A stretch of 64,000 bases of DNA from Paragemmobacter straminiformis (GTDB taxonomy: Bacteria > Pseudomonadota > Alphaproteobacteria > Rhodobacterales > Rhodobacteraceae), in contig NZ_JACLQD010000001.1 of assembly GCF_014243445.1 (NCBI RefSeq), positions 744,001-808,000 of the forward strand. The letters run 5' to 3'. The notes beneath the pieces are model-generated. The model ran no database searches. It saw nothing but the letters and a program-made list of their open reading frames with translations, and had not been told where the DNA came from. Shown one piece after another: positions 7,408 through 16,403 of this stretch. The translations under genes and the position numbers were made by a program. How positions within the stretch are numbered: the first letter of the stretch is position 1; each line of letters starts with the position of its first letter.

Positions 7408-9369
7408 TCAGCGGCGCGCGCCTAAGCTTTCGACGCGGTTGCGCGACCATGTCAGCAGGACATGGTCGGCAAGCAGACCGATGAAGGCGACGGCGAAGCC
7501 CAGAACCAGCCCCTTGCCCACATCGGCCGAGGACAGGGCACGCTGCATTTCCTGCCCGAGGTCCTGCGTTCCGATGAAGGCCGCGATGATGACCATGAAC
7601 AGCGAGAACATGATCGACTGGTTCGCCCCGACCAGCAGCGTCGGAACCGCCAAGGGCAGTTTGACCTGCCAGAGCATCTGGCGCGGATTGGCCCCCGACA
7701 TGAGCGCGGCCTCGACCAGCTCGGGCGGGACCGAGCGCAGCCCCTCGACCGTGTAGCGCAGGATCGGCACCGTGGCGAAAACCACGACCGCAGCGATCAC
7801 GGCCACGTCGTTGACGCCGAACAGCATGATGACGGGGATCAGGTAGATGAAGCTGGGGAAGGTCTGGAGCGTGTCGCAGACCAGCAGCATCCGCGCGGCG
7901 CGTTTGGGGCGGGCTGCGGCGATCAGGCCAAGTGGCAGCCCGATCAGCAGGGCAAGCGTCACCGAGACCGTGACCATGTAGACGGTGATCATGGCGCGGT
8001 CCCACCAGCCCGACAGCGCGATGGGCAAGGCAAAGGCCAGACAGACCAGCGCCGAACGCCGGCCCCCCACCCGCCAGCCGATGCCCGCGACAAAGACCAG
8101 AACGGCGCTGGCGGGCAGCCACAGGAACGCATCGCGCAGCGGGATCAGCACCCATGTTATCAGGAACCAGCGCAGCCAGTCGGCCAGCGGTGCCACCACC
8201 GTCAGCAGCACATCGACACCCGCATCGACAGGCCCCGCAAGGCTGAGGGCCTGCTTGCGCTCGACCTCGGTGAAATAGGGGTGCAGTGCCGACAGGGCAA
8301 AGCCGATCGCGGTCAGCGCGAGCCATGCCAGCAGATGCGGATGGCGCTGGCGAAAGGTGGCGCCGGCGGCGTGGTGGACCGGCTGGCGGTGCGCCGCCGC
8401 CTTGGACATGCGGTCGAGCAGGATCGCCAGAAGGACGATGGTCGTCCCGATTTCGAAGGACAGGCCGATCTTGAGGGCCTGCAACAGTTGCAGAAGCTTT
8501 TGCCCCAGCCCCGGCATTCCGATGAACGAGGCCAGAACCACCATGGCAAGGCTTTGCATAATGACCTGGTTGACCCCGATCAGAATCTCGGTCCGCGCGG
8601 CGGGCAGGCGCACGCGGGTCATCAACTGCCAGCGCGTGGCCCCCGACATCTTGCCGCTTTCGATGATCTCGGGCGGAACGGCGCGCAGGCCGAGCAGCGT
8701 CAGGCGGATCATCGGCGGGACCGAGAAGATGATGGTGACGATGGCACCGGCTTTCGGACCGATGCCGATGAAAACCACGACCGGAATCATATAGGCGAAA
8801 TGCGGCAGTGACTGCGCGATGTTCAAAAGCGGGTTCAGCACGCGCTCGGCGACCGAAAAGCGCCATGCGAGCGTGCCGAGCGCCAGCCCCAGAAGCACCG
8901 AAAGCGGGGCCGCCACCACGATGACGGACAGGGTTTCCATCGCCCATTGCCATTGGCCCATGACGGCGATCCAGACAAAGGTGCCTCCGGCGAACGCGGC
9001 AAGGCGGCGCCCGCCCAGGGCATGGCCCAGCGTCGCGGCGGTCGCCGCGATCACCACCCACGGGATCGGGCCAAGGCGGGGCCAACGCGCCTTGCCGTAA
9101 AGCAGGTTGGCCGTGACATCGAGCCCGAATTCGACGAGGTCGGAAAAGGCGCGGGTCAGCGCCATCAGGCCAAGGTCGTCGCGGGCAAAGGCGAAGGCCG
9201 CGTTGATCCATGCGGCAAAGGGAATGACCAGCGCCTCGGGCGGGCGCAGCAAGGCTTCGGGCAGGATGTTGCGACCCGTGGCCAAAAGGGCGGCCAGCAG
9301 CAAAAGCGCCTGCGCGGTGCGGCGGCGGTCGAAACTGGCCGGGGCGGGCGAGAGTGCGGCTGCGGTCAT
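7408..9369 (-). CDS. double-length betaine/TMAO-type ABC transporter permease
   Basis: A 653-residue inner-membrane protein containing two ProW-like permease units in one chain. Each has the coupling-helix signature: ESGKMSGATRWQLMTRVRLP in the first half and EAALMSGANPRQMLWQVKLP in the second, and each is preceded by a similar segment (SLPHFAYMIPVVVFIGIG; TFPSFIYLIPVIMLFGVN). Additional hydrophobic segments at the N-terminus and between the halves make it longer than classical ProW (about 350 residues). This fused layout fits the TMAO/betaine-type transporters of marine Rhodobacteraceae (TmoW-like), an assignment from memory. Its ATG overlaps the stop of the ATPase gene by 4 nt, so the two are coupled. 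It should form the membrane pore of the importer encoded with the ATPase and the binding protein at 10497-11441. Confidence 0.85.
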   Translation of the reverse strand: MTAAALSPAPASFDRRRTAQALLLLAALLATGRNILPEALLRPPEALVIPFAAWINAAFAFARDDLGLMALTRAFSDLVEFGLDVTANLLYGKARWPRLGPIPWVVIAATAATLGHALGGRRLAAFAGGTFVWIAVMGQWQWAMETLSVIVVAAPLSVLLGLALGTLAWRFSVAERVLNPLLNIAQSLPHFAYMIPVVVFIGIGPKAGAIVTIIFSVPPMIRLTLLGLRAVPPEIIESGKMSGATRWQLMTRVRLPAARTEILIGVNQVIMQSLAMVVLASFIGMPGLGQKLLQLLQALKIGLSFEIGTTIVLLAILLDRMSKAAAHRQPVHHAAGATFRQRHPHLLAWLALTAIGFALSALHPYFTEVERKQALSLAGPVDAGVDVLLTVVAPLADWLRWFLITWVLIPLRDAFLWLPASAVLVFVAGIGWRVGGRRSALVCLAFALPIALSGWWDRAMITVYMVTVSVTLALLIGLPLGLIAAARPKRAARMLLVCDTLQTFPSFIYLIPVIMLFGVNDVAVIAAVVVFATVPILRYTVEGLRSVPPELVEAALMSGANPRQMLWQVKLPLAVPTLLVGANQSIMFSLFMVIIAAFIGTQDLGQEMQRALSSADVGKGLVLGFAVAFIGLLADHVLLTWSRNRVESLGARR

Positions 9370-10400
9370 GCCGCGGTCTCCGGAAGGTCGGGGCCAAGAA
9401 GGATGTCGAGCGCCTCGGCGCGGTCCATCAACCCGACCGAACCGTCGGCCGCGCGGACCGGGATGAAGTCGCGCGGGTCGCAGGCGATGATCCGCGCGAT
9501 CTGGTGCAGGGTGGCATTTGCCGCAAGGGCATCGCCCTCGACGCTGCGCCCGTTCACGGGGCGCGACAGCGCCCCCGCCCGCACCACGCGCGACCGGTCA
9601 ACCGCCGATGTGAATTTGGCGACATAGGGGGTAGCGGGGGCCATCACGATCCGTTCGGGCGTGTCGCATTGTTCGACCATGCCGTCCTTCATGATGGCGA
9701 TGCGGTCGGCCAGACGGATCGCCTCGTCGAAGTCATGGGTGATGAAAACGATGGTCTTGGCGACCATTGCCTTGAGCCGCAGGAATTCGTCCTGCATCTC
9801 GCGCCGGATCAGCGGGTCGAGCGCCGAGAAGGGTTCGTCCAGAAACCAGATGTCGGGCTCTACCGCCAGCGAGCGCGCGATGCCGACGCGCTGTTGCTGC
9901 CCGCCCGAGAGTTCGCGCGGGAAATAGCCCTCGCGCCCCTTGAGGCCGACGAGGGACAGCATCTCGGTCGCGCGGGCGATGCGCGACGCGCGGTCCTGTC
10001 CGCGCATTTCCAGCGGAAAGGCCACGTTCTCAAGCGCGGTGCGGTGGGGCAACAGGCCGAAGGACTGGAACACCATGCCCATCTTGCGGCGGCGCAGGTC
10101 GATCAGTTGCGCTTCGGTCATCGCGCCGAGATCGCGGCCCTCGACCATCACGGCGCCGCTTGTCGCGTCGATCAGGCGGGCAAGGCAGCGCACCAGCGTC
10201 GACTTGCCCGAACCCGACAGGCCCATGACCACCAGCATCTCGCCGCGCTTGATGGACAGGGATACGTTGCGCACCGCGGCGATGTGGCCGCCGGCCTGCA
10301 AGTCCTGCGTGGTCGTCCGTTCGTTCAGTTCGGGCATCTGGCCCGGTCCGAACACCTTCCAGAGGTTATGGCAGGAAATGACGCTGTCCGTATCGGTCAA
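9366..10400 (-). CDS. betaine/TMAO-type ABC transporter ATPase (ProV family)
   Basis: A 344-residue cytoplasmic ATPase with Walker A GLSGSGKST, Q-loop VFQSFGLLPHRT, signature LSGGQQQRVGIAR, Walker B IWFLDEP and switch ITHDFDEA. The C-terminal segment (about 260-344) is shorter than the tandem CBS domains of classical ProV but includes the VGLMDRAEAL region typical of that regulatory part. The likely start is TTG at 10400, with CGGAG about 8 nt upstream on the coding strand; no good ATG exists before the conserved NLWKVFG. It lies downstream of the binding-protein gene, separated by a terminator-like hairpin, and overlaps the permease start by 4 nt. The family imports betaine, choline, proline or TMAO; the adjacent TorTSR genes favour a methylated amine. 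Confidence 0.88.
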   Translation of the reverse strand: MTDTDSVISCHNLWKVFGPGQMPELNERTTTQDLQAGGHIAAVRNVSLSIKRGEMLVVMGLSGSGKSTLVRCLARLIDATSGAVMVEGRDLGAMTEAQLIDLRRRKMGMVFQSFGLLPHRTALENVAFPLEMRGQDRASRIARATEMLSLVGLKGREGYFPRELSGGQQQRVGIARSLAVEPDIWFLDEPFSALDPLIRREMQDEFLRLKAMVAKTIVFITHDFDEAIRLADRIAIMKDGMVEQCDTPERIVMAPATPYVAKFTSAVDRSRVVRAGALSRPVNGRSVEGDALAANATLHQIARIIACDPRDFIPVRAADGSVGLMDRAEALDILLGPDLPETAA

Positions 10401-10416
10401 GGCGGGGCTCCGTTGG

Positions 10417-10443
10417 AAAAACCACCCGGCGCGAACCGGGTGG
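10417..10443 (-). terminator. intrinsic terminator/attenuator between binding-protein and ATPase genes
   Basis: A perfect 8-bp stem, CCACCCGG (10422-10429) and CCGGGTGG (10436-10443) with a 6-nt loop, is followed on the minus strand by TTTTTCC (complement of 10415-10421). It sits inside the operon after the binding-protein stop, so partial termination would give more binding protein than ATPase/permease. Confidence 0.75.
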
Positions 10444-10496
10444 ACAGTCGGGGACGGGCCGCCCGACGGGCGACCCGGGGTTCGTTCGGTCAGGGG

Positions 10497-11498
<1,002 letters not shown>

Positions 11499-11539
11499 TC
11501 ACAACCTTTCCTGAGAGAAAACTTAGGCAGCAGTTGTGA
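11499..11539. promoter_or_regulatory. inverted repeat in the tmoX-like/torR divergent promoter region
   Basis: TCACAAC (11499-11505) and GTTGTGA (11533-11539) form a perfect 7-bp inverted repeat centred midway between the divergent transport operon (start 11441) and torR (start 11629). It could be a shared regulator site. It does not match the E. coli TorR box as I remember it (CTGTTCATAT), so the bound protein is unknown. Confidence 0.35.
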
Positions 11540-11628
11540 ACGCGTCAGACCCCGTAGATGAATGGCTTGGAGAAAGATGTGACAGGATGTTAACAAGATC
11601 CGGCCGTCAGTTCGGTGAAAGTGCGCCC

Positions 11629-12333
11629 ATGACCATCAGACCGGCCCATATCGTGGTGATCGAGGACGAGCCGGTGACGCGCACCGCCTTGGCCGGATAC
11701 CTCGAATCCTTCGGCTACCGCGTGACCGAATGCGCCAGCGCCGAAAGCGCCGAGCGGGTGCTGGCACTGGAAAACCCCGACCTTTTGATCGTCGACATCA
11801 ACCTGACCGGCAAGGACGGGCTGGAGATCACCCGCGAACAGCGGGCGCGGTCGGAAATCGGGATCATCCTTTTGTCGGGACGCACCGATGACGTCGACCG
11901 GATCGTGGGGCTGGAGCTGGGGGCCGACGACTACGTCTGCAAGCCCTTCAACCGGCGCGAATTGCTGGCGCGGATCAAGAACCTGTTGCGGCGCACGGCG
12001 GCGATGCGGCAACTCGCCCGGCGGGTGGTGCATTTCGCGGGCTACACCTTCGACACGGCGGCGCGCCACATCACCGATGCCGAAGGCGCGACGATCCAGC
12101 TGACGCGCGGCGAATACGAATTGCTGCGGGCCTTTGTGCTGAATCCGGGTGTGGTGATGGACCGCGACCGCCTGCTTGCCACGATCACCCACCGTCAGAA
12201 CGGCACCAACACGCGCACCGTGGATGTGATGGTCAAGCGGCTGCGCGCAAAGCTGGGCGACGACCCCAAGGTGCCGCGCATCTTCGGCACCTCGCATGGC
12301 GAAGGCTATGTGTTCACTGCGCCGCTTGGCTAG
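11629..12333 (+). CDS. torR: TorR-like OmpR-family response regulator
   Basis: A 234-residue DNA-binding response regulator. The receiver has IEDEP acidic residues, phospho-acceptor in LLIVDINLTGKDGLEI, and K in YVCKPFNRREL. The C-terminal winged helix shows LTRGEYELLRAFVLNPG, RTVDVMVKRLRAKLGDD and HGEGYVFTAP. The ATG at 11629 is chosen because it directly precedes the receiver and follows a GTGAAAG-type site; longer in-frame starts add an unrelated 31-residue tail. The DINLTGKDGL context and the neighbouring torS and torT genes identify it as TorR. Its 3' end overlaps the 3' end of torS by 20 bp, tail to tail. Targets are not obvious: no torCAD/dor reductase genes lie here, so the adjacent importer operon is the first candidate. 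Confidence 0.82.
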   Translation: MTIRPAHIVVIEDEPVTRTALAGYLESFGYRVTECASAESAERVLALENPDLLIVDINLTGKDGLEITREQRARSEIGIILLSGRTDDVDRIVGLELGADDYVCKPFNRRELLARIKNLLRRTAAMRQLARRVVHFAGYTFDTAARHITDAEGATIQLTRGEYELLRAFVLNPGVVMDRDRLLATITHRQNGTNTRTVDVMVKRLRAKLGDDPKVPRIFGTSHGEGYVFTAPLG

Positions 12334-15202
12334 GCGCGTCCGACAGCGACCGGAGCGCCGCGCGCAACTCGGCCTCGGCCGCCGTGGCAAGCCGTGACAG
12401 CGTGGCAAGGCCGGCTGCCGAAGGTGCCGCGCCGCGCGACAGCCCGTCGAGATGCCCGACCAGTTCGGGCAGGTCGAAGTTGCCCGCCGCCCCCTTCAAC
12501 TGGTGCGCCCGCCGCGCCATCGCGGGCAGGTCGCCCGCACGGGCCGCCGCAATCACCGCTTCGGTTTCGGCAGGCAGGCGGTCGAGCATGAGGACCAGCA
12601 GGTCACGGGTGCGGCCATGACCAAGGTCTTGCAGCGTGGTGCGCACCGCCGCCGCGACATGCGGGGGGCAATGCCGTTCGAGACTGGCCTTCAGCTCTTC
12701 GGGCGTGATCGGCTTTGCGACGACCTCGCGCATTCCGGCGGCAAGGCAGGCGGCCACATCCTCGGGCTGGACATGGGCCGAACAGCCGATCACCGGCAGA
12801 TGCGCAGCCTGCGGTGAACCCGGCAGGGCGCGGATGCGGCGGGTGGCTTCGATCCCCGATATGCCGGGCAGGCTGACATCCATCAGAACCGCATCGAAGG
12901 CTTCGGCCGCGACCAGCGCCACGGCCTCTTCGCCCGTGGGAACCGTTTTCCAGCGATGCCCCAGCGCGTCGAGATAGGCCTCGACGACGCTGCGGTTGAC
13001 GGGATGGTCCTCGACCACCAGCACGCGCAGGCCGCGCAGGGCGGGAAGCGGGGCGGCATCGGTGCCCCCCTCGTCCTGCGCGGAGAGGGCAAAGGGCAAG
13101 GTCAGGGTAAAGACCGCCCCCTGCCCCGGCACCGATTGCGCCGTCAGCGTGCCGCCCATCACCTCGGCCAGGCGGCGCGAGATGGTCAGGCCCAGACCCG
13201 TGCCGCCATAGGTGCGGGCGGTCTGGGTGGTTTCCTGCTGGAAGGGGGCAAAGACCCGTTCCAGCGCATCGGGGGCGATGCCGCGTCCCGTATCCTCGAC
13301 CGCAAAGGCATAGCGGCGCGGCCCTTCGCCCGACACATCGGTCACCCGCAACGTGATGCTGCCGCTGTCGGTGAATTTCGCGGCATTCGAGATGAGGTTG
13401 AAGAGGATCTGGCGCAGCTTGTCCATATCGCCCAGAAGCGGCTGTTGCGGCGTTTCGGGCAGGACGACCCGCAGGGCCAGCCCCTTTTCCTCGGCCACCG
13501 GAGCCATCAGCAAGGCGATGTCGCGGATCGCACTGTCAAGCCGGAAGGGCACGGCCTCGAGGCTGGCATTGCCGCTGTCGAGTTTCGAATAGTCGAGAAT
13601 GCTGTTCAGGATGCCCATGAGCCCCTTGCCCGACCCGAGCGCCGCGTTCAGCCGCGCGCCCTGCGCTTCGGTCAGGCCGTCGCGGGCAAGGCTGCGCAAC
13701 ATGCCCAGCACGCCGTTCATCGCGGTGCGGATCTCGTGGCTCATCATCGCAAGGAATTCGGACTTGGCGCGATCTGCCGCTTCGGCGCGGTCGCGGGCGG
13801 CATCATGGGCGGCCACCTCGCCGCGCAACTGTTCGGTCTGTTCGGCGACAAGGCGTTGCAGGTCGCTGCGATGGGCCTGCAATTCGGTCAGGTAGCGTTC
13901 GCGTTCGGCTTCGTATTCGCGGTTGGTGATGGCCTCGCGGCGGAACACCTCGACCGCGCCTTCCATGCGGGCGATTTCGTCATCGCCCTTGGGCACGACC
14001 GCCGCGCCAAGGTTGCCGGTCGCAAGCCGTGTCATCGTCGCGGAAAGCGCGTTCAGACGGCGGATCAGGTTGCCGCGCACATAGAACCACAGCACGGCAA
14101 GCGACAGCACGAGCGCCAGCACCGACGAGGCCGCGTAAAGCTGTTGCGTGGCGCGGATGGCCTGTTCGGCGGCGCGTCCGGCATCGACGGCGCGGTCCTC
14201 GATCTCGTCGGCAAGGGCGGCGGCGCTTTGCTCGAGCCCGAGGGCTGCCACCCGCACATCGGTTTCCGCATCGGCGATGCGGGCGGTCAGATCGAGGTTG
14301 CGGGCCGTCAGTTCGAAAAGGCCGCTCACCTCGGGCGGGCTGGCGCCGCCGGAATTGACCACGCGCAACAGTTCGAGCGCCCGGTCGGCGCGGCGCGGAT
14401 CGTTGACCGAGAGGATGCGGCGGGTCACGACGCGCACCCTTTCGTCAAGCTCGGCCCGCAATGCGCCAAGGTCGGTCTGGGCCTTTGCCGCGACGATGCG
14501 GTTCAAGAGCAGCCCGATTTCCGAGGCATGGGCGCGCAGTTCGAACATCAGGCCAAGCTGGAACAGATCGACCTCGATCAGCCGGTCCAGCGCATCGAAG
14601 CGCGCCTGACGGTCGCCGGGGGATTCGGTTTCGAGATCGTAGAGGTTCGAGATCACCGCCGAGGTGCCCATCTCAGCATTGGCCACCAAGGTATCCGCGA
14701 TGCCGGTCAGTTCGACCGTCGCGTCGAGGCCCCGTTGCAAGGTGGCATCGCGCTGCGCCGTGACGCGGATGCGCTGGCGCACCAGCGCGTCGAGCGAGGT
14801 GATCGCCTTGCGCATGCGGGCTTCGGCGGCAAGCGCCTCGGCCGGGGCGGCATTGGCTGGGGCGGCGCTGCGCGGCGTGCTTGCAAGGCGGTCGTGCAGG
14901 GCGTCGACCTGACGGAACAGATAGGCCGCGCGTTCGACCCGCTGGTCCTCGTCGGTCACGGCGGCAAGTTCGGGGGCTACGGCGACGACGCGGCTGGTCT
15001 CCTCGGCCACGCCGCGCACTTGCGAAATGGCGGGGATGGCTTCGGTCACCACGCGCGACTGGTTGCGCGCGACATCCTGCAATTCGAACCAGCCAAGGAT
15101 ACCGGTCGCCGCCGGAAACCCCGCGATCACAAGGATGGCAAGCATGAGCCTGCCACCGAGACTCGACTTGTGGACGAAGTTTCGCAAAGCTTGCTCCTGC
15201 AT
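12314..15202 (-). CDS. torS: TorS-like hybrid sensor histidine kinase
   Basis: A 962-residue tripartite kinase. TM1 (about 15-35, LMLAILVIAGFPAATGILG) is followed by a helical periplasmic sensor of about 320 residues and TM2 near 355-375 (SSVLALVLSLAVLWFYV), then HAMP, coiled coil, DHp (SHEIRTAMNGVLG), ATPase (NLISNAAKFTDSG, DTGRGIAPD, YGGTGLGLTISRRL), a receiver (VLMDVSLPGISG) and a C-terminal Hpt (RRAHQLKGAAGNF, His near 900). This order matches TorS, which binds the periplasmic protein TorT and phosphorylates TorR. The usual T-P after the DHp histidine (HEIRTP) is T-A here, which may alter kinase/phosphatase balance. torT starts divergently 63 bp upstream. The TorS call rests on architecture plus genuine torT and torR neighbours. 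Confidence 0.85.
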   Translation of the reverse strand: MQEQALRNFVHKSSLGGRLMLAILVIAGFPAATGILGWFELQDVARNQSRVVTEAIPAISQVRGVAEETSRVVAVAPELAAVTDEDQRVERAAYLFRQVDALHDRLASTPRSAAPANAAPAEALAAEARMRKAITSLDALVRQRIRVTAQRDATLQRGLDATVELTGIADTLVANAEMGTSAVISNLYDLETESPGDRQARFDALDRLIEVDLFQLGLMFELRAHASEIGLLLNRIVAAKAQTDLGALRAELDERVRVVTRRILSVNDPRRADRALELLRVVNSGGASPPEVSGLFELTARNLDLTARIADAETDVRVAALGLEQSAAALADEIEDRAVDAGRAAEQAIRATQQLYAASSVLALVLSLAVLWFYVRGNLIRRLNALSATMTRLATGNLGAAVVPKGDDEIARMEGAVEVFRREAITNREYEAERERYLTELQAHRSDLQRLVAEQTEQLRGEVAAHDAARDRAEAADRAKSEFLAMMSHEIRTAMNGVLGMLRSLARDGLTEAQGARLNAALGSGKGLMGILNSILDYSKLDSGNASLEAVPFRLDSAIRDIALLMAPVAEEKGLALRVVLPETPQQPLLGDMDKLRQILFNLISNAAKFTDSGSITLRVTDVSGEGPRRYAFAVEDTGRGIAPDALERVFAPFQQETTQTARTYGGTGLGLTISRRLAEVMGGTLTAQSVPGQGAVFTLTLPFALSAQDEGGTDAAPLPALRGLRVLVVEDHPVNRSVVEAYLDALGHRWKTVPTGEEAVALVAAEAFDAVLMDVSLPGISGIEATRRIRALPGSPQAAHLPVIGCSAHVQPEDVAACLAAGMREVVAKPITPEELKASLERHCPPHVAAAVRTTLQDLGHGRTRDLLVLMLDRLPAETEAVIAAARAGDLPAMARRAHQLKGAAGNFDLPELVGHLDGLSRGAAPSAAGLATLSRLATAAEAELRAALRSLSDAPSQAAQ

Positions 15203-15265
15203 GCGGAGGACCGCAGGGACAGGCTAACATCGAAAGCGGGGCATGTGGGAAGCGAGTTGACGGTG

Positions 15266-16351
15266 ATGCGGAGGCTGGCTGCGGTGCTGGTGCTTATGCC
15301 GGTGCTGGTGCTTATGCCGGTGCGGATTCTGGGCGGACCGGCGGCGGCACAGGAGGTCTGGCCCCTGCAAGAGCGGGCGGTGGCCTTTGACGATACGAGC
15401 GCGGGTGTTCCCGTCGATTACGTCCCGCTGGCCCGCGCAAGCCGCCCGTGGCGGCTGTGCGTGCTTTATCCGCATCTCAAGGACGCCTACTGGCTGAGCG
15501 TGAATTACGGAATGGTGGTCGAGGCGCGCAAGCTAGGCGTGGCCTTCGACGTGTTCGAGGCGGGCGGCTATCCCAACCTGTCGCGCCAGATCGAGCAGTT
15601 GCAGGGCTGCGCGTCGGATGCCTTTGATGCCGTGATCCTCGGGGCGGTGTCCTATGACGGGCTGACGCCGACGGTGGCGGCCATCGCCGCGAAGAAGCCG
15701 GTGATCGCCTCGGTCAACGACATCGACGATACCGGCATCACCGCCAAGGCCAGCGTGCCGTGGCGCGAGATGGGGGCCGCCGCCGGGCGGGTGATCTCGG
15801 CCCGCCACCCCAAGGGCAGCACGCCCGTGCGGATCGCATGGTTTCCGGGCCCGAAGGGCGCGGGCTGGGTGCGGTTCGTCGAAGAGGGATTCCGCGCCGA
15901 AATCGCGCAAAGCTCGGCCCAGATCGTGGCCACGCGCTTCGGGGACACGGGGCTGGAACAGCAGGTGCTGCTGGTCGAGGATGTCTTGGACGAGGTTCCG
16001 CAGATCGACTATCTGGTCGGCAGCGGCCCGATGGCGGAAGCGGCCGTGTCGATCCTGCGCGCGCGGGGTCTGTCGGACAGCGTGCAGGTCGTCTCGACCT
16101 ATATGAGCCATGCGGTCTATCGCGGCATCAAGCGGGGACGCATCCTTGCGGCGCCGACCGATTTCGCGGCCTTGCAGGGAAAACTGTCGGTCGAAATGGC
16201 GGTGCGCGCGCTGGAAGGCAGCCTGACGGTGCGCCATGCGGGTCCGGCCATCGTGGTGGTCGATGCGGCGACGATCGACCGGATCGGGGCCGAAGGCTCG
16301 CTTGCCCCCGCAAGTTTCGCGCCCATCTTCTCGCAGCCCGCGGGCAGGTAG
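15266..16351 (+). CDS. torT: TorT-like periplasmic sensor-binding protein
   Basis: A 361-residue periplasmic protein of the LacI/RbsB fold that presents TMAO to TorS. The signal peptide is MRRLAAVLVLMPVLVLMPV with cleavage near PAAAQ. The mature chain has LCVLYPHLKDAYWLSVNYGM, EAGGYPNLSRQIEQLQGC and DAVILGAVSYDGLTP, which I recognise from TorT, as well as IDYLVGSGPMAEAAVS. I chose ATG 15266 (a GTG at 15263 is adjacent); a very long open frame upstream is antisense to torS and is not coding. The signal peptide contains an 18-bp exact tandem duplication (15283-15318). It is divergent from torS and convergent with the aconitase X gene. In E. coli, TorT binds TMAO and TorS responds; here ligand identity is inferred from homology. 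Confidence 0.85.
   Translation: MRRLAAVLVLMPVLVLMPVRILGGPAAAQEVWPLQERAVAFDDTSAGVPVDYVPLARASRPWRLCVLYPHLKDAYWLSVNYGMVVEARKLGVAFDVFEAGGYPNLSRQIEQLQGCASDAFDAVILGAVSYDGLTPTVAAIAAKKPVIASVNDIDDTGITAKASVPWREMGAAAGRVISARHPKGSTPVRIAWFPGPKGAGWVRFVEEGFRAEIAQSSAQIVATRFGDTGLEQQVLLVEDVLDEVPQIDYLVGSGPMAEAAVSILRARGLSDSVQVVSTYMSHAVYRGIKRGRILAAPTDFAALQGKLSVEMAVRALEGSLTVRHAGPAIVVVDAATIDRIGAEGSLAPASFAPIFSQPAGR
15283..15318 (+). repeat. 18-bp tandem duplication in the torT signal peptide
   Basis: The 18-mer GGTGCTGGTGCTTATGCC occurs twice without a gap (15283-15300 and 15301-15318), giving VLVLMP twice in the hydrophobic core of the signal peptide. Slippage would change the length by six residues in frame, altering export efficiency without breaking the gene. 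Confidence 0.85.
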
Positions 16352-16403
16352 GCCCGCAGGCCGCCGTTCCTGCGCCCGCCCGCAGACCAGCCCGCGCGCG
16401 CGC

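Noticed and set aside
7462-8811. 449-residue plus-strand frame opposite the ABC permease
   Set aside because: Same mirror-image composition; the permease on the other strand has clear coupling motifs and helices.
11536-11628. Upstream start for torR
   Set aside because: Adds 31 residues before the receiver without conservation, starting within a likely regulatory repeat.
12956-15265. Long open frame continuing upstream of torT to 12956
   Set aside because: It is antisense to torS across its whole length, rich in Gly/His/Arg/Gln without domain motifs, and is explained by the high GC of the opposite strand. Only the part from 15266 codes.
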